A program made the position numbers and the translations under genes. Source: Solirubrobacter soli DSM 22325 (GTDB lineage Bacteria; Actinomycetota; Thermoleophilia; Solirubrobacterales; Solirubrobacteraceae). Taken from it: a stretch of 64,000 nucleotides of DNA. Under the pieces are notes generated by a model. It saw nothing but the letters and a program-made list of their open reading frames with translations, had not been told where the DNA came from and searched no databases. This document shows, piece after piece, positions 57,949 through 64,000 of the stretch. The DNA is taken from positions 124,001 to 188,000 of the forward strand of contig NZ_AUIK01000026.1 in assembly GCF_000423665.1 (NCBI RefSeq), given 5' to 3'. Positions within the stretch are counted from its first letter, which is position 1; each line of letters begins with the position of its first letter.

Positions 57949-58461
57949 ATGATCACCCTTGTGCAGTTCATCACCCTCGACGGCGTCGTCGAGGACCCGG
58001 ACGGCCGGGACGGCACGAGCTTCGGCGGCTGGGCGTTCCGGTTCGGACCGGAGACCGTCGCCGGCGACAAGTTCCGGCTCGGCGCGACGCTCGAGACCGG
58101 CTCGCTGCTCATGGGCCGCCGCACGTGGGAGAGCTTCGCGAGCTTCTGGCCGGACCGCGACGACCCGTTCGCGGACATCATCAACCGGATCGAGAAGCGT
58201 GTGCTGTCGCGGTCGGACCTCGACCTGGACGCCTGGGCGAACTCGACGCGACACACCGAGACGGAGCGGGACCTCATCGTGGTGGGCAGCCTCGAGGTCG
58301 CCCGTGACCTGATGGCGCGCGACCTCGTCGACGAATACCGCCTGCTGGTGTTCCCGGTCGTGCTCGGCCAGGGCCGGCGTCTGTTCGAGAACGGCGCGCG
58401 CGACCTCGAGCTGACCGGCTGCGAGCGCGCGGGCGCGGGCGTCCTCCTCACGTACCGATGA
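57949..58461 (+). CDS. Dihydrofolate-reductase-like (RibD C-terminal) protein
   Basis: A 170-residue single-domain reductase-like protein. FITLDGVVEDPDG, LLMGRRTWESFASFWP, VVGSLEVARDLMA and LLVFPVVLGQGRRLF are typical of the COG0262/YyaP-YwjB group. The NADPH fold is likely, but the substrate is not known and it should not be taken as the cell's main dihydrofolate reductase. Confidence 0.87.
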   Translation: MITLVQFITLDGVVEDPDGRDGTSFGGWAFRFGPETVAGDKFRLGATLETGSLLMGRRTWESFASFWPDRDDPFADIINRIEKRVLSRSDLDLDAWANSTRHTETERDLIVVGSLEVARDLMARDLVDEYRLLVFPVVLGQGRRLFENGARDLELTGCERAGAGVLLTYR

Positions 58462-58492
58462 CTTCTGGCGCGCCGCGAAGTCTTACGCGGCA

Positions 58493-59284
58493 ATGAGCGA
58501 ACGAGAGATCGCGGTGCGGGCCGAAGGGCTGGTCAAGCACTACGGCGACGTGGAGGCGGTACGGGGCGTCGACCTGCGGGTCGAGCGCGGGGAGGTGTTC
58601 GGCTTCCTGGGGCCCAACGGCGCCGGAAAATCGACCACGGTGCGGATGCTGACGACGTTGTTGTCGATCACCGCGGGGACGGCGGAGGTCGCGGGCGTCG
58701 ACGTCGCGCGCGACCCGGACGCGGCGCGCCACCGGATCGGCGTCGCGCTGCAGGAGGCGGGTCTGGACCCGCGCCAGACGGGTCGCGAGCTGCTCGTGCT
58801 GCAGGCGCGGCTGTTCGGGATGTCCACCGCGGACGCGCACGCGCGGGCGCAGGAGCTGCTGGTGCTGGTCGAGCTGACCGACGCCGCCGACCGCCGCATC
58901 AAGGGCTACAGCGGCGGGATGAAGCGGCGGCTGGACCTCGCTTCGGCGCTCGTGCACGAGCCCGACGTGCTGTTCCTGGACGAGCCGACCACCGGCCTCG
59001 ACCCCGCCAGCCGGCTGACGGTCTGGGAGGAGGTCCAGCGCATCAACCGCCACGGGACGACGGTCTTCCTCACGACGCAGTACCTCGAGGAGGCCGACCA
59101 GCTCTGCGACCGCCTGGCGATCATCGACGGCGGGCGGATCGTGCGCGAGGGGACGCCGGCGGAGCTCAAGCTCGAGCTGCGGGAGCGGTTGGAGCTGGAC
59201 CGTGAGCCCACGCTCGACGACGTGTTCCTCGATGCCACCGGGCGCCGGCGCGCGCGGGGCGACGTGCAGGAGGTCGGGGTATGA
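58493..59284 (+). CDS. DrrA-like ABC transporter ATP-binding protein
   Basis: A 263-residue ATPase. Walker A is GPNGAGKST, the signature SGGMKRRLDLA and Walker B VLFLDEPT. The switch position reads LTTQYLEEADQ, with Gln where most ABC ATPases have His; DrrA-type exporters share this. It pairs with the adjacent permease to export a hydrophobic compound such as a drug or lipid. Its stop overlaps the permease start by ATGA. Confidence 0.92.
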   Translation: MSEREIAVRAEGLVKHYGDVEAVRGVDLRVERGEVFGFLGPNGAGKSTTVRMLTTLLSITAGTAEVAGVDVARDPDAARHRIGVALQEAGLDPRQTGRELLVLQARLFGMSTADAHARAQELLVLVELTDAADRRIKGYSGGMKRRLDLASALVHEPDVLFLDEPTTGLDPASRLTVWEEVQRINRHGTTVFLTTQYLEEADQLCDRLAIIDGGRIVREGTPAELKLELRERLELDREPTLDDVFLDATGRRRARGDVQEVGV

Positions 59285-60036
59285 CCCAGGCCTGGGTGCT
59301 CGGGCAGCGCGCGCTGCGCGAGGCGTACCGCACGCCGGAGGCGATCCTCCCCACGCTGTTCATCCCGCTGTTCTTCCTGGTGGTCAACGTCGGCCAGGCG
59401 GGCAAGATCTTCCCGTCGGCGTCGACGGAGTTCCTGCACGGCCAGGGCTACGGCGCGTTCCAGCTGCCGCAGTCGCTGCTGCTGGCAGCGTCCTTCGGCA
59501 CCGCCGCGCTGTTCCTGGTCGAGGACATCGAGGGCGGCTACTTCGACAAGCTGCGCGCGGCGCCGATCTCGCGCGTGGCGATCGTGCTCGGCCGCCTGAT
59601 CGCCGAGCTCGCCAAGGCCCTGATCATCTCGACCGCGATCGTCGTGCTCGGCATGGTCTTCGGCATCTCGATCGCGTCCGGCGTGTTCGGCTTCATCCTG
59701 CTGATCGCGCTGACCGCGTTGTGGGCGGTCGTGTTCGTCGGGTTCATCCAGCTGGTCGCGCTCAAGACGCGGTCGGCCGCGGCGACCAACTCGGCCGGCC
59801 TGATCTTCTTCCCGCTGCTGTTCCTGACGCCGAACTTCGTCCCGCGCGACCTGCTGACGCGGCCGATGGAGATCGCCGCGACGCTGAACCCCGTCACCTA
59901 CGTGATGGAGTCGCTGCGCTCGCTGGTGCTCGAGGACCTCAACTGGAGCTCGATCTGGCCCGGGTTCGCGGTCGTGTTCGTGGCCGGCGCGCTGATGGTC
60001 GCGCTCAACGTACGGCTGATCCAGCGCTACGACTGA
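59281..60036 (+). CDS. DrrB-like ABC-2 permease
   Basis: A 251-residue permease with six hydrophobic helices and the ABC-2 motif region DIEGGYFDKLRAAPISRVAI. NPVTYVMESLRSL near the end is family-typical. It forms the channel for the DrrA-like ATPase. Its last 32 bases overlap the convergent glycosyltransferase gene; a natural-product glycosyltransferase beside a Drr-type exporter is suggestive but they are on opposite strands. Confidence 0.9.
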   Translation: MTQAWVLGQRALREAYRTPEAILPTLFIPLFFLVVNVGQAGKIFPSASTEFLHGQGYGAFQLPQSLLLAASFGTAALFLVEDIEGGYFDKLRAAPISRVAIVLGRLIAELAKALIISTAIVVLGMVFGISIASGVFGFILLIALTALWAVVFVGFIQLVALKTRSAAATNSAGLIFFPLLFLTPNFVPRDLLTRPMEIAATLNPVTYVMESLRSLVLEDLNWSSIWPGFAVVFVAGALMVALNVRLIQRYD

Positions 60037-61057
60037 ACAGCTCCACCGCATCGTCGACCGGCGGCAGCGCGCGGATCTCGCTCGCCACGCGCTGCGCCGC
60101 CTGGCGGTAGGTCGGGTAGGCGAGCAGGCGGTGGACCGCGTCCTTGACGTCGGTCGCGATGATCCCGGCGCCGAGGTGCTCGACCCGCCGCGCGTTGGCC
60201 GGCCCGTCGACGAACTGCGGCAGGAACGCGATCGGCACGCCCGCGGCCAGCGCCGCCAGCGTCCCACCGGAGCCGCCATGGCCGACCATCACCGCGGCGT
60301 GCCGCAGCATCTCCCCTTGATCGACCCAGCGCTCGACGCGGACGTTCGCGGGCAGCGGGCCGAGCGCCTCCGGGTCGACGTGGCGGCCGATGCTCATCAG
60401 GACGCGCTTCGGGACGTCCTTCAAGGCGTGCGCGGTCGCCCTGAACAGGTCCGGGTGGCGGATCTCCGAGCCGAAGGAGACGTAGACGAGCTCGTCGCTC
60501 TCGTGGGGTTGCGCCGGATAGCGGAAGCGGGAGACGGCGTCGCTGTCGCCGAACGGGGAGAGCGTGAGGACGGGCGCGTCGAGGCGGAACGGGCCGAGCA
60601 TCCCGAGCGCGGGCTCCGCGAGGGCGCGCAGGCCGGCGTCGGTGTCGACCGCGGCGTCCAGGTGCAGGCCGACGTCGACCACCGGCACGCCGAAGTGTGC
60701 GGCGGCGACGCAGGACGCGAACTCGGTCGTCTCGCGCACGATCAGGTCCGGCCGGTCGTTGTGGACGAGCGCGAGCATCCCGGGGAGCGCGGCGCGCGCG
60801 TCGAGGGCGATGAACAGCTCCTGGACGACGTGCCGCGCGCCCGGCGCGTTGCCGTTGAACACCGGCGCCCACTTGGCCTCGCGGTCCCACGGCTCACCGA
60901 GCGCGTGGCACACGAACCCCGCCTGCTCGACCATGGAGCGCGCCGAGCCGGGGGCGGCGACGAGCACGTCGTGGCCGGCGCGGACCGCCGCGCGGGCGAA
61001 CGGCACCAGCGGCCCGAAGTGCCCGCCGCCCTGTCCGGTCGCGAAGATGATCCGCAT
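60005..61057 (-). CDS. GT1-family glycosyltransferase (MGT-like)
   Basis: A 350-residue GT-B fold transferase. The N-terminal FATGQGGGHFGPLVPFARA and the C-terminal donor site VERWVDQGEMLRHAAVMVGHGGSGGT (in pieces; HGGSGGT is the key loop) match natural-product and macrolide glycosyltransferases. It is about 40-60 residues shorter than typical family members. The acceptor is unknown; no polyketide or peptide synthetase genes are in the window. Confidence 0.86.
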   Translation of the reverse strand: MRIIFATGQGGGHFGPLVPFARAAVRAGHDVLVAAPGSARSMVEQAGFVCHALGEPWDREAKWAPVFNGNAPGARHVVQELFIALDARAALPGMLALVHNDRPDLIVRETTEFASCVAAAHFGVPVVDVGLHLDAAVDTDAGLRALAEPALGMLGPFRLDAPVLTLSPFGDSDAVSRFRYPAQPHESDELVYVSFGSEIRHPDLFRATAHALKDVPKRVLMSIGRHVDPEALGPLPANVRVERWVDQGEMLRHAAVMVGHGGSGGTLAALAAGVPIAFLPQFVDGPANARRVEHLGAGIIATDVKDAVHRLLAYPTYRQAAQRVASEIRALPPVDDAVELFSRSAGSAVR

Positions 61058-61095
61058 ATGGGTTCCGAACGGGGCGTCCCCCGGGTTTATTCCCG

Positions 61096-61749
61096 ATGCG
61101 GGTAGCGGTCTTCGCGGACATGCACGCGCACGCGGAAGCGCTGGAGGCCGTGCTCGCGGCCGCTTCCGGATTCGACGAGCTGTGGTCGCTCGGGGACATG
61201 GTCGGGACCGGGCCGGACCCCTGCGAGGTGGTGGCGCGGGTGCGAGCGGTGTGCCGCGTCGCGCTGATCGGCAACCACGACTATCTCGCGCTGCGCGACG
61301 GCGAGGCGAACCCGTCGATCCTGCATGCCCGGGCGGCGCTGGATGACGACGCGATGGCGTGGATGCGCTCGCGCAAGCCCGCGTCCCGGCGGGGCGACGA
61401 GGTCCAGATGTGGCATGGCGGCCCGCACAACGCGGTGCACGAGTTCGTCGGCCCGCGCAATGCCGACTCGTGTCTCGAACGCCAGCGGGCGCCGATCGGC
61501 CTGGTCGGCCACACGCACGTGCCGGCGGCGTTCAGCGACCGGGTCCGACGCGTGCGGATCGCGGTCGGCGAGCCGCTCGACATCAGCGACGGCAAGTGGT
61601 TGCTCAACCCGGGCGCGGTGTACATGCCGAGCGGGGTCGCGTCCTGGCTGTCGCTCGATCTCGCCGCCCGCACCGCCACCTGGATGGAGGCGCCGTTCGA
61701 CCCGGCTCCGGCCGCCGAACGCGCCCGCAGGCTAGGGTTCGCGCCATGA
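61096..61749 (+). CDS. Calcineurin-like metallophosphatase
   Basis: A 217-residue YfcE/MJ0936-type phosphoesterase. Metal-binding motifs are FADMHAH, SLGDMVGTG, IGNHDY and VGHTHVP, with NPGAV near the end. The first D-x-H motif has Met between the ligands, which is tolerated. The substrate is unknown. Its stop overlaps the next start by ATGA. Confidence 0.87.
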   Translation: MRVAVFADMHAHAEALEAVLAAASGFDELWSLGDMVGTGPDPCEVVARVRAVCRVALIGNHDYLALRDGEANPSILHARAALDDDAMAWMRSRKPASRRGDEVQMWHGGPHNAVHEFVGPRNADSCLERQRAPIGLVGHTHVPAAFSDRVRRVRIAVGEPLDISDGKWLLNPGAVYMPSGVASWLSLDLAARTATWMEAPFDPAPAAERARRLGFAP

Positions 61750-62091
61750 GCATCCAGGTCGTGGTCGCCAAGCTCGCGGGTCTGACGGGCCGCTCCGCCG
61801 AGCTCCGTCAGCTGCTCGCCGACCGCGCACGCGCCGTCCGCGACGAGGACGGCTGCCTGGGCTACGAGGTCGCCGAGCGCCTCGACGAGCCGGCGTCGTT
61901 CGTGATCGTCCAGACCTGGGCGTCGAACGACGCGCTGCGCGCGCACTTCTCGACCTCGGCCCACGCCGACTACCAGCACGCCGGTCGACGAGCTGCTCTC
62001 CACGCCGTCCGAGGTGGTCATGCACGAGGTGGCGTCGACCACCCGCCCGAGCGCGAGCACCTCGCCGACGGACCCCGGGCGCTTCGGCTAG
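61746..62091 (+). pseudogene. Antibiotic-biosynthesis-monooxygenase-type protein, frameshifted
   Basis: The first 79 codons encode an ABM-fold protein (VVVAKLAGLTGRSAELRQLL, then ARAVRDEDGCLGYEV and FVIVQTWASNDALRAHF). After ADYQHA the frame is lost; the +1 frame continues exactly as family members end (VDELLSTPSEVVMHEVAS) to a TAG at 62089-62091. One extra base in GCCGGTC (61980-61986) explains this. In the unshifted frame the ORF runs on to 62114 with an unrelated Arg-rich tail. Restored, the protein has 114 residues. Confidence 0.82.
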
Positions 62092-62132
62092 CTTCGCGCC
62101 CGCCACGGGCGTAAGGTCGCCATGAACGCCCT

Positions 62133-64000
62133 ATGCGCCCCGCGGTCGCGATCCTCCTGGCCTGGCTGGTGCTCGCGGCGCCGGCTTGGCCGGCCACGCC
62201 GCCGGTCGTCTGGGTGCCGAACGGGGACGTCGACCACATCCAGCCCGTCGGCGGACGGCTGTATCTGAGCGGCGAGTTCACGACGGTCGGCCCACCGGTC
62301 GGCGGCTGGGTCGCGCTCAATCCACTCACCGGAGCGCGCGACCCCTCCTGGCCGATGATCGACGGGCGGGTGACGGCCGCGGCGTCGGACGGGTCCGGCG
62401 GGTGGTACGTCGCCGCGGGACGCGGCCACGGCGACGAAGGCCCGACGAACAGCCGGTTGCTGCACGTGCGAGCCGACCGGACCCTGGACCCGGCCTGGAA
62501 CGTGTTGGAGGTGGACGGGGCCGTGCTGGCGCTCGCCGTCAGCGGCTCGAGCGTGTTCGTGGGCGGTCGGTTCGCCGCCGTCGGCGGCGGGCTGCGCGCG
62601 AACCTCGCGGCGGTCGACGCCGGCTCGGGCCTGCCACTGCCGTTCGTGCTCGGCGCGGACGGTGAGGTGCTCGCGCTGACGGCGATCGGCGGCACCGTGT
62701 ACGCGGGCGGCGCCTTCACCTCGCTCGGCGGGCACTCCCGCAACCGCCTGGGAGCGGTCGACGCCGCCACCGGCGCGGTCGCCGCATGGGACGGCAATGC
62801 CAACGACATCGTCGACGCGCTCGTGACCGACGGCGCGACGGTGTACGCGGGCGGCGACTTCACCGGCGTGCACGGCGAGCCGCACCCGGTCGTGGTCGCC
62901 CTGGACCCGGTCACCGCGACGCCGCGGCCGTGGGCGCCGGCGTTCGACGGGGGCCACGCGATCGCGCTCGCGCTCTCCGGCTCGACGCTCTACGTCGCCG
63001 CGATCACCGGCGGGATCGGGACCGAGCTCGCCGCCGTGAACGCGGCCAGTGGCACCCTGACGCCGTGGCACGGCGACGCCTTCGGTGAGGTGCACGCGCT
63101 CGCGGCCGCCGCCGGGGTCGTCTACGTGGGCGGCGAGGGGGTCGGCGACGGCGCGCACGAGACGGGCGGCGGCGGCGCCGGGATCGCGGCGTTCGACAGC
63201 GGCTCCGGCGCGGGGCGTGCCTGGGCGCCCGGGTTCGCGGGCGACGCGGACGTGCTCGCCTTCGCGGGCGACACCCTCTTCGCCGGCGGCGCGATCGATT
63301 CCGCCACCGGCGTCCCCCGCGCGGGGATGGCGGCGATCGACGCGGTGACCGGGCAGCCGACCGCGTTCGCGACGTACCGCGAGCGGCTCGATTCCCAGTT
63401 CATCGTCGCGGGGCGTCGGCTTTACAAGATCGCGGGCCGCACCGTGACGGCCGTGGACGCGGCGAGTGGCCGGCGGGTGCGCGGCGGTGTGCGCGTCGAC
63501 GCCGCCGTCTACGCGCTCGCCACGTCGCGCGGGCGGGTGTACGTCGGGGGCGAGTTCGATCGCATCGGCGGCGAGCGGCGCGCGCGGCTCGCGGCCTTCG
63601 ACCCGCGCACCGGCGCGGTCACGCGGTGGGCGCCCAGGATCTCCGGTTCCGTGCAGTCGATCATCCCCGCCGGCCGCCGGGTCTACGTCCTCGTCCGCCG
63701 GCGGTTCGGCCCCAATCGGATGGTGGCGGTCGATCGCGTGAGCGGGCGCGTGCTCGACTGGCATCCGCTCCTGGACAGTGACGTCCGGGCGGTCGCGGTC
63801 GGCCGGCGCGCCGTCTACGTGGCGGGCTACTTCAGCCGCGTGGGCGGGCGTTCTCGTGATGGTCTGGCGGCGCTCGACCCGCGGACGGCTCGCGCGACGT
63901 CGTGGCACCCGCGGGCCGCGCGGACCGAGATCGCGGCGCTGGCGCTCTCACCCGACGAGTCCACGCTCTACGTGGGTGGCTCGTTCACTCGGCTGGGCGG
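62133..64000 (+). CDS. Secreted beta-propeller protein (3' end missing)
   Basis: The frame is open to the window end (622 codons so far). A signal peptide (MRPAVAILLAWLVLAAPAWP) is followed by repeated propeller-type blades with VYVGGEFDRIGGERRARLA- and AAFDPRTGAVTRWAP-like motifs about 45-55 residues apart, at least ten times. This is the kelch/PQQ-like, delta-60-type blade common in secreted actinobacterial proteins. No catalytic motif is visible. ATG at 62133 is chosen for the signal peptide; a TAAGGT element lies at 62112-62117. Confidence 0.85.
   Translation, partial: MRPAVAILLAWLVLAAPAWPATPPVVWVPNGDVDHIQPVGGRLYLSGEFTTVGPPVGGWVALNPLTGARDPSWPMIDGRVTAAASDGSGGWYVAAGRGHGDEGPTNSRLLHVRADRTLDPAWNVLEVDGAVLALAVSGSSVFVGGRFAAVGGGLRANLAAVDAGSGLPLPFVLGADGEVLALTAIGGTVYAGGAFTSLGGHSRNRLGAVDAATGAVAAWDGNANDIVDALVTDGATVYAGGDFTGVHGEPHPVVVALDPVTATPRPWAPAFDGGHAIALALSGSTLYVAAITGGIGTELAAVNAASGTLTPWHGDAFGEVHALAAAAGVVYVGGEGVGDGAHETGGGGAGIAAFDSGSGAGRAWAPGFAGDADVLAFAGDTLFAGGAIDSATGVPRAGMAAIDAVTGQPTAFATYRERLDSQFIVAGRRLYKIAGRTVTAVDAASGRRVRGGVRVDAAVYALATSRGRVYVGGEFDRIGGERRARLAAFDPRTGAVTRWAPRISGSVQSIIPAGRRVYVLVRRRFGPNRMVAVDRVSGRVLDWHPLLDSDVRAVAVGRRAVYVAGYFSRVGGRSRDGLAALDPRTARATSWHPRAARTEIAALALSPDESTLYVGGSFTRLG

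Noticed and set aside
58493..61057. Secondary-metabolite cluster around the ABC exporter and glycosyltransferase
   Set aside because: No synthase genes are present and the glycosyltransferase is on the opposite strand; proximity alone is not enough.
62088..63908. 606-codon minus-strand ORF
   Set aside because: It is the mirror of the propeller gene and has the Arg/Gly/His bias of antisense frames in GC-rich DNA.

Overview
The window is chromosomal DNA from a very GC-rich actinobacterium. Order-level placement is an inference: the gene content (sigma factor with SnoaL tail, AbiEi/DUF559 protein, CFI-box protein, multi-GAF kinase, beta-propeller secretome, menaquinone-type succinate dehydrogenase) and the leaderless promoter style fit Thermoleophilia/Solirubrobacterales best. 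I saw no rRNA, tRNA, CRISPR array, integrase or intact insertion sequence. Genes are packed tightly on both strands, usually as one- to five-gene units whose stop and start codons overlap (ATGA, GTGA or TTGA). Many start codons sit only 6-9 nt behind a TANNNT -10 element, which implies leaderless mRNAs; I used this to choose starts.

Layout. 1-13.7 kb: end of a secreted CBM9-like protein, a secreted VWA/DUF11 protein, rmlA, an ECF sigma factor, an NCS1 permease, a GDPD-like protein with an eCIS-cargo-type leader, and the sdhCAB operon with a small unknown partner. 13.7-25 kb: FAD oxidase divergent from a LuxR regulator, zwf, an autoregulated LacI/MFS pair with two palindromic operators, a second MFS gene, a DUF4177 protein, an AbiEi-DUF559 protein, a decayed 16S rRNA A1408 methyltransferase, and a CoA-lyase/cupredoxin/membrane-protein operon. 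25-40.9 kb: Fpg-type glycosylase, a large LuxR ATPase regulator, MMPL exporter, YbfB-type MFS, two response regulators, HD protein, class II aldolase divergent from transaldolase, a four-GAF histidine kinase, FUSC exporter and a GNAT enzyme.

40.9-64 kb: a secreted wall hydrolase joining lytic transglycosylase, M23-like and M15-like modules; SCP2-like protein; agmatinase-family enzyme; HD-GYP protein; a gamma-glutamyl amine catabolic cluster (glutamine-synthetase-like ligase, FadR-type regulator, APC permease, PuuD-like hydrolase, SDR); PP2C phosphatase; a CFI-box protein with a probable frameshift; Vgb-like propeller; epimerase; pyrD; DHFR-like reductase; DrrAB-type ABC exporter; glycosyltransferase; metallophosphatase; a frameshifted antibiotic-biosynthesis-type monooxygenase; and a secreted propeller protein cut by the window end.

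The most unusual things are the GDPD protein with the cargo-like leader, the A1408 methyltransferase pseudogene whose frame is open apart from two stop codons, an 18-bp tandem repeat inside a transporter loop, the paired LacI operators, two back-to-back leaderless promoters sharing bases, and the fact that most convergent gene pairs overlap, three of them by exactly the four bases CTAG.
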